Notes: generated by a model from the letters alone, not told the origin. Counted from the stretch's first letter, positions 21,781 through 35,100 are shown. The stretch is DNA of 64,000 nt from Hemicordylus capensis (GCF_027244095.1 NC_069660.1:140295834-140359833), one strand, 5' to 3'. Numbers and translations are program-made.

Positions 21781-21875
21781 GTATTTTGTGATCCTACCTG
21801 GAGATACCAGGAACAGAACCTAGGAGCCTTTGCATGCAAAACAGGTGCCCAATCCCTGAGCTACAGCCTTACAGG
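21781..21875 (-). mobile_element. tRNA-like SINE head, minus orientation
   Basis: The reverse complement gives GGCTGTAGCTCAGGGATTGG and GCATGCAAAGGCTCC followed by GGTTCTGTTCCTGGTATCTC, a tRNA-derived head of the same kind as in the neighbouring SINEs. Confidence 0.6.
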
Positions 21876-21879
21876 ACCA

Positions 21880-23460
21880 AAATATCGATAGCATTTCTGT
21901 GCTTTTCTGTACCATCCACTCTCTGTTTCCAATACCAAGTACAGATTTTTGGCAGGCTTTTGAAGCTGTAGTAGTAGCAGTAGCAGCACTAGCAGTAGTA
22001 ATAGTAGTAATAATTTACTACAGACAGTCAACAGACCAGATTTAAAACAAAACAATAACAGAAATCCACAATTGTTTTATAGACTGGCTTAACAGTATTG
22101 CTTCACCATTTGTTAGCCGGCTTATATGACTGATTTATATTTTATTATTTCTTAAACTTTTAAAAATAGCTTTGCTAATTGTTTATCTATGATTGTTCAC
22201 TGTTCTGAGTTCAAGGGGGAAGTATCTCAGTATGTGCAGAATGAAGATTCTCAATCTGCTTATTATAGCAAGTACTAGAACGACACAGTTTGCACCAATT
22301 TGTCCCGTGCATCATCATGTGTATTTCTTTTTCTAATTTCTAGTAGGTGGAACTTGGATGCAGTCAAGATAAACTTAATCACAACTTGAAGATTAAAGCA
22401 GCTGGGATGTACTTACTACAGGCACAACTTCCTACTTTTTGCCATCCTCTGGAACTTCCTTGCCTACTCACAGAACATGGTACCCCGTCCCGAAGCCTTG
22501 AATATCGGTTTTCCTGAGCCGCTCTCTCCAAGCAGAAATAGTGTCTCCACAACCTAAGCCTGCACCATATGTTCCTTTGGCCCTGCCTTTTAGCTCAATT
22601 CTTAATGCTTTCCACTTTGTTCGGCTACCTTTATTTTTAGCTCTCTTTACATTCAGTCACACTGCACAGCCAGCCCTTCTATCTCTTTCCCTAATATCAC
22701 AGCCCCCCCTGCCTCTAGATACTAAGTGGAATTTTCCCTCAGAGTCAGATGGCCCCCTTTTGCATTAGGCCCCCTCTTCTGCAGTTCCCATGGTTTGTCC
22801 TACCTTTTTTTTTTTGCTTCTCAGCCATCTGCATCTGCCCCCATCCCTCACTCTTGTTCCTGTGTTCCGTCCATGGTCTGCCTCACTTTTGTTTCCTGTG
22901 ATGGAATGTCAAATTATTACAATGGAAATGCCTAAAAATAAAAAAGATACTTTTAAAAAGGCAAGTATCCTAAATCTGCATCTGTCTATATGTCATAAGT
23001 TTAAGGCAATTATTGGGTTACACAATGCTTAATGAAACTCTGCACTCTGGTGTAAAGCAAGAGGACAAAGCTTTCCTCCTCAGACCACACAACTCCAGTG
23101 TGGACTCCTTTAAGGATAAATAACTCTCTCAGCTCTTCTTCCAAGTCACTAAAATGAGCATGTGAGAAGAACTCAAAGCATGCCAACTTTAAGGAAGCCT
23201 AAAGTGTTATGTTCCTGAGGGTGGGGGAGTGAGGTAGTTGTCACTGGCAAGTAGGAATGTTAGCTGGCTGCCCTTAAGATCTAGTAAGGAAAAAGCCGGA
23301 GGGCAGCCATAAGGAAGACAAATCAATTTAGGATTTTACACAGCTGGAAGAGTTTGCATTTGATGAGACTGCAAGGTTGCTACAGTCCTAGTCTCCAAGT
23401 ACTGAGGAAGCAGATGGTTGTGTTCTGTACCAGCTGAATCTCCAAAAAGGTCATCATGGG
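21880..23460. other. Intergenic stretch; no gene recognised
   Basis: Contains a degenerate TAG trinucleotide run (21967-22010), a CT-rich tract (22590-22830), and otherwise unclassified sequence between genes 1 and 2. Confidence 0.35.
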
Positions 23461-23466
23461 CAGTCT

Positions 23467-23800
23467 CAAAGTTAGGAACATAGGAAGTTGCCTTATACTG
23501 AGTCAGACCATTGGTCCATCTAGCTCAGTATTGTCTGCACAGACTGGCAACAGCTTCTCCAAGGTTACAGGCAGGAGTCTCTCTCAGTCCTATCTTGGAG
23601 GTGCTAGCAAGGGAACGTGGGACCTTCTGCATATAAGCATGCAGGTGCTCTTCCCAGAGTGGCCGCTTCCCCTGAGAGGAATATCGTACAGAGCTCACAC
23701 ATGTAGTCTCCCATTCAGTGCAAACCAGGGTGGACCCTGCTTAGCAAAGGGGACAATTCATGCTTGCTTCCACAAAACCAGCTCTCCTACCATTATAAAG
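23467..23800 (-). mobile_element. 5S/tRNA chimeric SINE, minus orientation
   Basis: Nearly full length: from GGAAGTTGCCTTATACTGAG (3' end) to the 5S-like head (AACCAGGGTGGACCCTGCTT AGCAAAGG in this orientation). Confidence 0.78.
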
Positions 23801-24329
23801 GCATGGATGATCATCACAGGATGCTTCTTTATTTATGTAATGATTTCACAGCCAACCATGAAAGATTAAATCACCTTGCATTCAGAGACATTTAAAGGCC
23901 CCCAGAAGTATTAGCCAGCAATCTGCCTGACTAAAGAGCAGGCTGGCTAGCATTCATCATCATAACCCCAAATTCATTTTACCACCCTCTTCTTTTTAAA
24001 AAGGCTGCCTTCAGACCATTTTAAAAAGAACTAACTGCTACTCCTCTAAGAGTTAATTACAATTGTGAAAGGACAGATGGGAACATTGAGCAACTAGGGT
24101 GGCAGCCATCACCTACACCGAATAGAACTAAGTCAAATTAGGTGAAGAACAGCATGGTTCACCAACATTTGCTCTATCCCAATACAGCCTTGCTATGCAG
24201 ATCAAAGACTGAAATAAAGACTATACTATGCTAATACAGCCTTGCATTTTTAGGCTACTTTCCCATAGGCTTATGAAATCACCCAGTATTCTTTGTGTGT
24301 TTGTGTCCATCTGTCCGTGTGTGTCCCCC

Positions 24330-25500
24330 CCATCAACTTTGCAACGCCTGGACCAATATGAACCAAATTGGGTACAGTTGTAGGGACACATAGGGACATC
24401 TCAAAGGCGTAGTTTGTGATGATGTCATCCACCCCAATCGAAGATGGTGGATGCATAAACTTTTGAGGCGCAAGTAGGCTAACTTGCGAACCACCTAACT
24501 GATTTGAACCAAACTTGCTGCAGCTGTAGGTATACATATGGATGCCCAAATGGCATGGTGTGTGTCAACCACTCCAATTCAAAATGGCAGCTGTGTGAAC
24601 ATCTGAGGTGCAAGCAGGCTAATTTGTGGACTGTCTAACCAATTTAAACCAAATTAGGGACAGTTGCAGTGAGTGACACATAGGGCATAGTTTTTGATGA
24701 CATCATCCACACTGAGTCAAGATGGCAGGCATGTAAACGTTTGAGGCGCAAGTGGGCTAGCTTATGAACTGCTTAACCAACTTGAACCAAATTTTCTGCA
24801 GCTGTAGGGATACGTAGGGACACAAAGGGACACCTCAATGGTGTAGTTTGTGATGTCAATCCAAGATGGTGGACATGTCAAGATTTGAGGTGCAAGTGGG
24901 TTAACTTGTGGACTCTCTAACTAATTTGAACCAAATTAGGTACAGTTGTAGTGTACAACTGTACACTACAAGGACACCTCTGGTGTAGTTTGTGATGATG
25001 TCATCTACCCTGATTCAAGCTGGTGGAATCATAAACTTTTGAGGCACAAGTGAGCTAACTTGTGAACTGCTTAACTGATTTGAATCAAATTTGCTACATA
25101 GCCACATAGGGACACCTCAATGACAAAGATTGTGACGTTGTCATCCACCCCAACTTAAGATGGCTGACATGTAAACCTTGGAGGTGCAAGTGCACTAACT
25201 TGTGGACGGTCTAACCGATTTGAACCAAATTTGCTACTGCTGAATGGACACATAGGGATGCCCCAATGGTGTAGTTTGTGATGACACCCACCCCGATTCA
25301 AGATGGTGGATGCATAAACTTTTGAGATGTAAGTGCACTAGCTTGAGGACTAACTGATTTGAACCAGATTTGGAACAGCTGTAGTGAGTGACACACAGGT
25401 GCAGTTTGTAATGATGCCATCCACCCTGATCCAAGATGTCGGACACATGAACATTTGAAGTGCAAGAGATCTAACTTGTGGACCTCGATTTGCACAAAAG
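24330..25500. repeat. Tandem array of about 142-bp units, about 8 copies
   Basis: The core GATTTGAACCAAATT recurs at about 24358, 24505, 24644, 24783, 24926, 25078, 25218 and 25359, spaced 139 to 152 bases. Each unit also carries a CTGTAGnGACACATAGGGAC block, a GTTTGTGATGATGTCATCCA block, an AAGATGGTGGA-like block and a GAGGCGCAAGTGNGCTAACT block. Copies are well diverged, so the array is old. Confidence 0.87.
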
Positions 25501-26508
25501 TAGGCTGATTAGTTCTTAGTAGAACAACTTGTTGATATTTTGAGGGAATAAATGTCTCAGCATGTGCTGAGGTAACAGGTAATGTTCTCTGTCTTCTGAA
25601 AGCACAGATAGAAAAACACAAAGTTCTGTGGTGTAAAGACAGTCAACAAAGCAGAGGACACAGCCTCTGAATATACAGAGTGCATTTCTCCTCATTAGAA
25701 CTTATGGGGGGAAAAGAGGCTATCACTGACTGGTGTCTAGGAATAGCACAGTAAGAAAGAGACAAAGTACTACATTATAAAAGCTGGCAGACAGAGGGAT
25801 CAGCTTCTGAGCATACACGGAATACATTTCTCTCTTTTAAACCGCAGCCACCCATTTACTATCTCTTCATCCTTGTACTGTTTACAGAGTACAAGGGGAG
25901 GGGATTCTGGGCATCCTTTAAAAAAATATACTGACAGACCCCATACCCTGTGGGATGCTATGCATAACATTATAGTTATATGAGCCCAAATTGTGTGCTG
26001 AGTGAAGGGGTTGAGTTCATCTCCCTTACTTTTAAACAGGGATTTATTATTGTTATTATTATTCCCTCCCTCCATTTTTAAAAGGACCTTTCTATTGTTT
26101 CCCTCTCTCAACATTTCTTTAAAAGAGTATTTCCACACATGTATCCCATTTTTTCTAAACCAGAATTGCTCCATTATTCTTCCATTTCAAAAAGGACTTC
26201 AATTATTATCCCTGTTTCCCCAAGGACATTTCAAGTATCCTTGTAAATATTTCCATTACTTCCTTTCCACCTTATTAACAGCAGAATTTATCCTGGGTTA
26301 AACATGCAAAGGATTTATTGTTAGGCAGCTTCTGCAGAAACAAAAGAGGACCACCAAGCCCTTCGTTGAATGAGGGCCAAATGAGACGCACAGGTCATCT
26401 TGCTATGGTGGCTCACTTGATCCACGCAGGTAAAGAGGCAGCTGCCTTTATTGTGAAGAAAGATTTACTTTCTCCAGTAGCAATCAAACCATTTAACACA
26501 TGCTGTGA

Positions 26509-27199
26509 TAGGCCTGTGCATGATTTTAAAAATTGGATTCGGATTAGATTGGGTCAGATTCAGAATCTTAAATGTTGGTTCAGGTGCTTTTGGACCCTTC
26601 AGAAGGCTGAAGTTGGTAAAATTGGCAAAAAATCCCCATAGAAGTCTATGGGGAAAGGGCGGGGGGATCACAAAAAACCCTCCAACTAGTCCAGGGAGGC
26701 AGTCTCAAAGCTGGCATACAAGAAGGTAAGGATAGTTGGACACTGTGTATTTAATAAGTAAATCCAACTATCCTTTGATTTTAAATTAATTTTTAAAAGT
26801 AACCAAGAACTTGCATCCTGAGAATGTGGAAGAAAAGTTATTACACATCCAAGAATCACAGAGGAAATGATGTAACATCAGAGAATCTCAGGGGAAGTGC
26901 CCTAATATCCAATGTTCTCTTGCTTCTGCTTTTAAATTGTTAGTACAATTAAAGGCTAAAAATACCTTTAAAAATTAAAACATAAGTGCATGGGCTGGCA
27001 GGCAGGTGGGCAGAAAAGGTCCAGAAGGTTTCCCCCCCCCTTCAACTGCGATCAGGGAGGGGGCATTTTGAGCTCAGAAATTCTGCATTTCCCCCCAAAT
27101 GTGGGTGAAAAAAATCCAACCTGAACTGCGCTGTGCAAGTTTGGGTTCAAACTCTCTCTGAACCCCTCCAGTTTTACCAATCTGATTTTGCACACCCTA
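26509..27199 (+). mobile_element. Non-autonomous hAT-like element, 691 bp
   Basis: Ends TAGGCCTGTGCA and TGCACACCCTA with the perfect 8-bp duplication TGCTGTGA at 26501-26508 and 27200-27207. Subterminal sequences are also inverted (AAAATTGGATTCGG against CCAATCTGATTTT). No transposase. Confidence 0.82.
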
Positions 27200-27739
27200 T
27201 GCTGTGATGTGTGCCCACAGTTCATTAGCCTGTTATAATGAGGGCTTCAAAGGCCAGCAACTCATTAAATATTCAACATATACTTTTTTAAAGCAAGCAA
27301 AAAAAAAAGGATTCAGTATGGAACTGGATATTAAGCTAGATGGAAAAGGACGATTTTTTTTTTTTGCAGCCTCCAGACCGTCTTCAAGGGCAGTCCCACA
27401 TAGAACATGTTAATCAAGGCACATGTAACTGTCAAGATCTGCTTTCTCCAGAGATGGCCCACTGTCCAAAGATGGGCAAAAGCATTTGACCACAGCTGCC
27501 ACTGGTCTATCCAGGATCTAAGCCAGGTCCAGGAATAATGTTAAGATGTGAGGTGTAGAGGTGGAACTAGAGTGATTAGATGGTTGTATGTGCACCATGA
27601 AGACCTAGATTCTCCTGCCTGATTATGATATTTATCCAAGGTGGACTGAAGTTGAAAGGCCACCATCCTCTGAACACTTTGCCAAAATGTAGTTGACTTG
27701 GTAGCAGTGAAGTTGGTGTAAGAATATATAAGCAGCTTC

Positions 27740-28235
27740 TAGTTTCGTTTTGTTGGTGATCCGCGCAGATTCCATACTGTGCGGGAGAAGGCAATGGTAA
27801 ACCACTCTTCTATTTTACCAAGAAAACCACATGGATAGACAAAATGGATTATTGTCGATCTAGTGCCAGATGATGGGTCCCTCAGGTTGGATGGTACTCA
27901 ACATGCTGTTGAGGAAGAGCTGAGGATCTCTCAGAGTACCGATGGTGTTTATGACGTGGTTAGACTAAAGCCTTTTGGATGTCTAGCAGTTGATGTTGCC
28001 ATGTGGGAAAAGAAAATCCAAAGCTGCAACGACAGAATTACAATGGGAACATGGAATGCAAGAAGCATGAATATGGGAAAGCTCGACACAGTGAAAGATG
28101 CAATGGAATGGGACACTTTCAGTCAGAAAACCATACCAGATCATCCTGGAGAGAATCTATCGATATGGTCGCTAAGAGTCGACACTGACTTGACGGCACT
28201 TAACTTAATCAATCATCAATCAATCAGTTTCGTTT
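27740..28235 (+). mobile_element. BovB LINE with large internal deletion
   Basis: The 5' part ends in the start of the endonuclease frame (TMGTWNARSMNMGKLDTVKD). At about 28110 this is joined directly to the BovB 3' end (GATCATCCTGGAGAGAATCT then GTCGCTAAGAGTCGACACTG). Nearly the whole coding region is missing, giving a SINE-sized LINE derivative. Confidence 0.75.
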
Positions 28236-28239
28236 CAGA

Positions 28240-29495
28240 GAAACTTGAAGACATTGACTCTCACAGTTCTCCGAAGAGTATATAATAATTCACAAAGTTG
28301 GAAAATGCTAGAAAGAGAGAAACATGTAGCACATACATAAGATCTCTGAATAAGAATCATCTGCCAAGCACATCTCTGTGATCATAGGGTGAAGGTGTCT
28401 AGCATCTGAACATTCTGGCCTGATGCCATCATAATGATGTGACCAAAGAGTGCTCCATCTCCTTTCAGAATGTTGCAGTTCCATTACTCTTCACTCCCTT
28501 CTTCTTTCACATTTTGCTGAAGGGTTTCAGCTCATTCACTTTCATGGCATCATTGGCATTCGTCATTGGTGGGTTTCTCTCTCGTCTCTCAGTTCTGAAG
28601 TTGGCAGTACTGTACCTTGCTGTCTTATTTCATATGCTTTCATCAGGTCACCGACTATTTCCTGAGGAGCTGTTTTTACTGTGAATAGAATGATGAGATG
28701 ATGTGCTCGTGCAAAGGAGTTATGCCAGATCTGAAATAGATTCACCACTGCTGATGCTACATTCTTAGAGTTTCCGACTCGTGGTTTATGTAATGCTGCA
28801 TGAAGAGCTGATCTGTGTTCCTGCACCATTTCATTCATCTGACTCAGGAAGGCACTCCTGTGTTTTGCTGTGATGTATTATTATTATATTTATATTATAT
28901 ATTGTATATTTTAGTCATCCTACCATTCCACCATTTAGGTCATGTTTGAATAAAATTGTTTGCAGCCTTAGCAGGGATGGGCTTTTACATATAGATCTTC
29001 CACCTGAGACAAAAGCAACAGACTCCCTGTCAATACCCAGTGTTGACTATAGAGGGCCATGCCAATGTGCTTTGGTGCAGCTCTCCAGCAATGGCAACAG
29101 GGCAAAGAGTAAGTAACTACCTGTCGTCAGACCAGTCTAGGAGCAGAGCACATAACAATGCCTGGGTCAGGAGGTCAGGGCTGTTCCTACCATAAAATTC
29201 TTTTCACAGACAGCTGATTTGAGAACAGTTAGAATCACCACAAAGGAGCTGTGATGGAGTCACACACCCCCTCCTCTCCTTCTCTCTGCCAGTGGCAGTT
29301 CTGACTCTCAGCCTCGGCAGAAGAAGGTTTCCCTGGAAGTGCCTGCCCCAGACCAATCCACAGGGGTAAAATAACTAAAACATTCTACTAGGAGGACAAG
29401 TTTGCTCCTGCCATGCAGTTCTTTGACTTGATGGTCGTTAGAACGATCACAGAATACTTACCTCGTCACAGCACCTGAATAGGTTCTAAAATCAA
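28240..29495. other. Intergenic stretch; no gene recognised
   Basis: Unclassified sequence with an AT-rich run at 28875-28915. No exon signal of the CCP family is seen. Confidence 0.35.
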
Positions 29496-29499
29496 GTCT

Positions 29500-30092
29500 C
29501 AGAGCTGCCTCTGAGAAGTCCACAGGCAAGGAGTGAGGGCATGCCCTCTCTCTTGCTGTTGCTTCCCTGCAACTGGTATTTAGAGGCATCTTGCCTCTGA
29601 GGCTGGAGGTGGCCTATAGCCACTGGACTAGTAGCCATTGATACCCATCCTGCATACATTTGTCTAAGCCCCTTTTAAGGCCATCCAAGCTATTGGCCAT
29701 TCACAACATCCCTGGCAGAGAGTTACATAGATTAATTATGTGCTGTGTGAAAAAGTGCTTCCTTTTGTCAGTCCTAAATTTCCTGGCCTTCAGTTTCATG
29801 GGATGACCCTTCTAGAGTTGTGAATTAGGGAGAAAAATTCCACTCTGTCCACTCTCTCTATGCTATGCATAATTGTATACAACTCGATCATGTTTCCCCA
29901 TAGTCACCTCTTTTCCAAACTAAAAAGCATCAGATGCTATTGCCTTGACTCGTAAGGAGGAGCTCCAGGCCCCTGATCATCTTGGTTGCTCTCTTCTGCA
30001 CCTTTTCCAGTTCTATGATGTCCTTCTTAAGATACAGTGACCAGAACTGTATGCAGTACTTCAAATGTGGCCTTACCATAGGTTTGTATACA
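29500..30092 (-). mobile_element. CR1 LINE 3' part
   Basis: Reverse copy covering the CR1 3' untranslated region and the end of the reverse transcriptase frame (AGTGACCAGAACTGTATGCA, CACCTTTTCCAGTTCTATGA). It ends about 450 bases before the gene 2 start codon. Confidence 0.8.
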
Positions 30093-30452
30093 AATATACA
30101 ACTGTATTATACGAATTTGTATACAAATATACAAGTGTCACTCATTGGGTAGACCCTTTCAACAAGCTGTCTTCGACGACCCTAAGAGCTCTTTCCTGGT
30201 CAGTTAGGGGTGTACATCTATCTATCTATCTTCCTTGCTGAGTTCCCTTGCTTGATATCTTCTTTAGGCGAGAAATACAAGCTTGTTGCTTCCTCTTTCT
30301 TCAAGACCAGCAAGGAACTGAGTAGTTCAAATGACTAATTCTGGCAATTCTTTCTCTTTCCAGATGCAACACCAAACAAAGACACTTTGCAGGATTGGCA
30401 GCAAAAAAGCAGCATAGGTTGGAACAAATAACGGGTGCAAGAAAAGACAGCA

Positions 30453-30536
30453 GAAAGACCTTTACAATGTCAGTCCTTGGGGAAAGTAATAGGAAGTGAA
30501 GAGTTTATTGTACAAAATTCTGTTGCCAAAAATATT
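30453..30536 (+). promoter_or_regulatory. Gene 2 promoter-proximal / 5' UTR block
   Basis: The 12-mer GAAAGACCTTTA at 30453-30464 is shared with gene 1 at a similar distance from the ATG (84 against 93 bases). The ATG-proximal bases (AAAATTCTGTTGCCAAAAATA) can be aligned to the gene 1 block with small gaps. No clear TATA box is seen. The block may carry a common tissue-specific control element; that is inference. Confidence 0.4.
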
Positions 30537-30600
30537 ATGAAGAGCTGTCCGATCTGTTTTGTTCAATTTCTGCTATGGATGTGTTATACTTCTCAAGATG
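30537..30600 (+). CDS. Gene 2 exon 1: signal peptide
   Basis: The ATG at 30537 starts MKSCPICFVQFLLWMCYT, a typical short signal peptide with the hydrophobic core ICFVQFLLWM. It ends after ...SQD with a single G before the donor G|GTGAGT, i.e. phase 1, as in gene 1 exon 1. The upstream 100 bases are related to those of gene 1. No upstream in-frame ATG extends the hydrophobic segment. Confidence 0.72.
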
Positions 30601-32091
30601 GTGAGTCATTAAGCAGGAGCATAGCAAGGTTGGAGTGAGCCCTAGGGTAAAAAGTAAAGATGTGAGCTGCTGTTATTGCTTCTGTGTCATAAGAAGGTGG
30701 CGGCCTCCCAGCTCCAGGCAGTCTTGGAGGAAACTGATTATCTAGACCCATTTCAAACTGGTTTTTGAGTGGGCTATGAGGTGGAGACTGCCTTGGTCAG
30801 TCTGATGGATGATCTCCAATTGGGAATGGACAGAGGAAGTGTGACTCTGTTGGTCCTTTTGGATCTCTCGGCAGCTTTCGATACTATCGACCATAGTATC
30901 CTTCTGGAACGTCTGAGAGTGTTGGGGGTGGGAGGCACTGCTTTGCAGTGGTTCCGCTCCTACCCTTCTGGCAGATTCCAGATGGTGTCGCTTGGAGACT
31001 GCTGCTCTTCAAAATCTGAGCTTTTATATGGGGTCCCTCAGGGCTCCATACTGTCTCCAATGCTTTTTAATATCTACATGAAACCATTGAGAGAGATCAT
31101 CTGGAGATTTGGTGCTGGGTGTTATCAGTATGCTGATGACACCCAAATCTATTTCTCCATGTCAGCATCATCAGGAGAAGGCATATCCTCCCTGAATGCC
31201 TGCTTGGAAGCAGTAATGGGATGGATGAGGGATAACAAACTGAGACTGAATCCAGACAAGACGGAGGTACTTATTGTGCGCGGTCATCACTCAGGAAGCG
31301 ATATTGATCTACCTGTTCTAGATGGGGTCACACTTCCTCAGAAGGAATAGGTACGCAGTCTGGGAGTGCTTCTGGATCCACACCTCTCCCTGGTTTCCCA
31401 GGTTGAGGCAGTGGCCAGAAGCGCTTTCTATCAGCTTTGGTTGATACGCCAGCTGCGTCCGTTTCTTGAAGTTCATGATCTCAAAACAGTAGCACACTTG
31501 CTAGTAACCTCCAGACTTGATTACTGCAATGCGCTCTATGTGGGGCTGCCTTTGTACGTAGTCTGGAAACTACAATTAGTACAAAATGCAGCAGCCAGGT
31601 TGGTCTCTGGGTCATCTCGAAGAGACCATATTACTCCTATATTACAGGAGTTGCACTGGCTGCCGATAGATTTCTGGGCACAATATAGGGCTATAAAGCC
31701 CTAAACAGCTTAGGCCCATGGTACTTAAGAGAGCGTCTTCTTCTGCATGATCCCCATCATCCACTATGTTCATCAGGGGAGGCTTATCTGTGGCTACCCT
31801 CATGTCGTTTGGTGGCCACCCAGGGACAGGCCTTCACTGTTGTTGCCCCGAGACTTTGGAACACAGTTCCCGTGGGAATAAGAGTCTCCCCATCTCTAGT
31901 GGCTTTTAAAAGGGGTCTAAAGACTTATCTTTTTACCCAAGCTTTTTAGCTTTTTAACTTTTAACTTTTTAGCTTTTTAACTTTTAATTTTTTAAACTTT
32001 TGATTGTTTATTATTTGTTTTAAATTGTTTTTAGTATTTGTTTGTTGTGAACCGCCCTGAGACCTTGGGTTAGGGTGGTATAAAAATGTGC

Positions 32092-32142
<51 letters not shown>

Positions 32143-35100
32143 ATACCAAGAAATGTCAAGTGGAGAATGGCTGGTACCCACATCAGACCTGAGTTTCAGT
32201 GTCAAATGCTGGCTTCAGGTGAATGTTTGGCTGAGGGCAGTAGACTCAGGTGGCCAATCACAGGTGTGCCTGCCTTCACATTTACAGTGCTTTCCTTCAC
32301 ACAACCGTTGCCTTTTCCATGAGCGGTGTGACGAGGGAGGTGAGTGACATGACAGGTCAGGACTTCTGACCCACTATCGGCACTTCTAAGTGTGCAGTAA
32401 GCATTTCTTTTAAAGTCCTACGCATTTCTTTGAATGCCTGAATAGAGCTACTGTAACTCAGCACTCAGGGACATGTTCGTGGCAGCCATATAGCACTTTT
32501 AGAAGGAGGTGAGATCTGTAGAAATCACTGCCCTGGCCTCTGCGTATGTATGACTACGCAGCAATAATCTTGCTGAGCTCTGAAGCAGCCTCTTGCATGG
32601 ATGGAGCTTCATGTTCTACATCCAACCTGTATTCACAACCTGTTGTCATCCAGATGTTGCTGAACAATAAATGCATTGAGGCTGGAGATGATGAGAGTTG
32701 TAGTTCAGCAACACTTGGAGGGCAACAGGTTGGGAACCCCCATTCTACACATCTAACACTGTGGAGTTATGTGAGTCACAGTGTGCTAAATTGTGCCAGG
32801 GACATTTGCCATGCTCTGGAATGGCAGAATTTGACCTGTGAAAACAGTGTCCAGTGATGTCTGCAAAGATTCCTTGAACCTTTCAGTACGGAAACTGCAC
32901 CTGCTGGCTACATCAGCTTCAAAATCATAATATGAACAGATATGTGTTATATGGTTTTGTCTCCAATCTAGTCTATAGCAGGTCACTTATCAATTAAAAA
33001 AATAATAATCCGGGGCGGGGGAGATGTTTGACTTGTACTTACTCGAGGAACTTATTGCCATGCTTATTTATTGTGCTACTTTGAAAAGGAAAATAAAGTT
33101 AACATGTGATGGTTGTAAATATAATTACAGCATGTAAAGCACCTGCAATTGATTATGGAGAAATTATAAGTGCTAAAAAAGAAACGTATCACAAAGGTGA
33201 CAAAGTACAATACAAGTGCCAGTCTGGGTATGACCTGGAAGGATCTGAATGGGTGGCATGCAAAAAAAAAAAGTGGGACCCTCCACCAAAGTGTTTGGGT
33301 AAGTGAATCTGTTTCTGCAAAGTAAAACAGAAATGGAGCTACATGTCGAACATGTTGCGAGACTGGATTCTTGTTCTGACATTATCTTGTATCTGTTTAC
33401 AAGCGTCTTCATATATGTTCGTGTTTTGTGTAAAGGACTGTATATACGAATACAACAATGAATATTTGTATACCACTTTCCAACCACAGTAGTTCCCTAA
33501 GTGGTTTACATAGATATAGATAAATAAATAAATAAATAATACGGCTCCCTGTCCCCAAATGGCTCACAATCTTTTAAAAAGAAACATAAGATATACACCA
33601 GTAACAGCCACTGGAGGGATGCTGTGCTGGGGATGGATAGGGCCAGTTGCTCTTCCGCTTTAAAAAGGTGCCTCTTTGCTCAGTTGGCAGGGGGCTCAGT
33701 CAGCTATATGGGTTCATTTAAAAAGTGGTACTGGCCCCCTCAGTGCAATGTATGGATGAGAAATGTCTGACTGGATGGACACTGAACATAATGTATTAAT
33801 AATTGTACATGTGTACATGCAAACTCGGGGCATGGATTGTATGTGTGTTGAAGTATAGTATTACTATACTAGTATTACAACAAGATTATATTATTGAATT
33901 GTATCACAAGTGTTACAGTTAGTAAGTCTTGTATTACATCTATAGTACTAGTTATGTTACAGCATGTGTGAATTCTGTACTATAGAGATTTTTATGGGCA
34001 AATCTGCAGAGTGGTCCTGCTGTTAGAAAGCTAGACAGCATCTAGATTCAGATCTCCCTTGGCCATGTTCTTTCTTTGAGTGGCTCCTATTCTTCATCTG
34101 AAAAATGGGAAAGATTATTAATGTGTTTATTTGATTTGTATCCCACTCTGTCCCAGGGGCTCAGATGGCTTCCTTCATAGGATTGTTATGTGAATGAATA
34201 GTTGATAATTGACAAAAAGAAATAAAACAAAAGCACCTGAGTGTGTATCGGGGTCCTTGGGGCAAGAAGTTGCTTTTCCCCACCTGCCTCCCGCCTTCTC
34301 CTTCTCCAACGGCATCTCTTTGCTGCAGAAGAATGGTAAGGACATGGTGATTAAATAAAGGAGTATTATGATTTTACTCTTTCCACATAGGATTTTACTC
34401 TTTCCACGCCCTATGTGGAAAGGGAAATGCCGGATGTTCAAGCTGGTTTCAGAAATGGCCGAGGAACAAGATACATCATTGCTAATGCACACTGGATAAC
34501 TGAGAAAGCCAAAGAATACCAGAAGGAAGTCAATATGTGCTTTATTGATTTCAGAAAAGCCTTTGATTGTGTCGACCATGTCAAGTTGTGGAATATCCTT
34601 AGGAAAATGGGTGTCCCAGAACATCTCATTGTTCTCATGAAAAACCTATACACAGGATAGGAAGCCACAGTCCAGACGGAACATGGTGAAACAGACTGGT
34701 TCCAAATCAGCAAAGGAGTAAGACAAGGCTGTATACTTTCTCCATATTTATTGAACATATATGCTGAACATATACTGAGAGAAGCTGGACTGGAAGAAGA
34801 TGAGCGTGGCTTTAAAGCTGGAGGAAGAAACATCAATAACCTGCACTACGCTGATGACACCACTCTGATGGCTGAGAATGCAGTTGATCTGCAAGCTCTA
34901 GTAATGAAAGTCAAGGGGCACAGTGAAAAAATGGGACCATGACTGAAGGTAAAAAAGACTAAACTAATGACAACGGGTACAGCAACCAGCCTCAGAATTG
35001 ACAATGGAGACATTGAAGTGGTGGATAGCTTCTGCCTTTTAGGATCGACCGTCAACAGTAAAGGATCCAGCAGTCAAGAAATAAGCCACAGACTAGCACT

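Noticed and set aside
22880-23032. MECQIITMEM frame, possible CCP fragment between genes 1 and 2
   Set aside because: Cysteine spacing is wrong and no splice sites flank it.
32155-32345. Cys-containing sequence KCQVENGW after the L2 tail, possible CCP exon
   Set aside because: A stop interrupts the frame within a few codons and there is no acceptor in phase.
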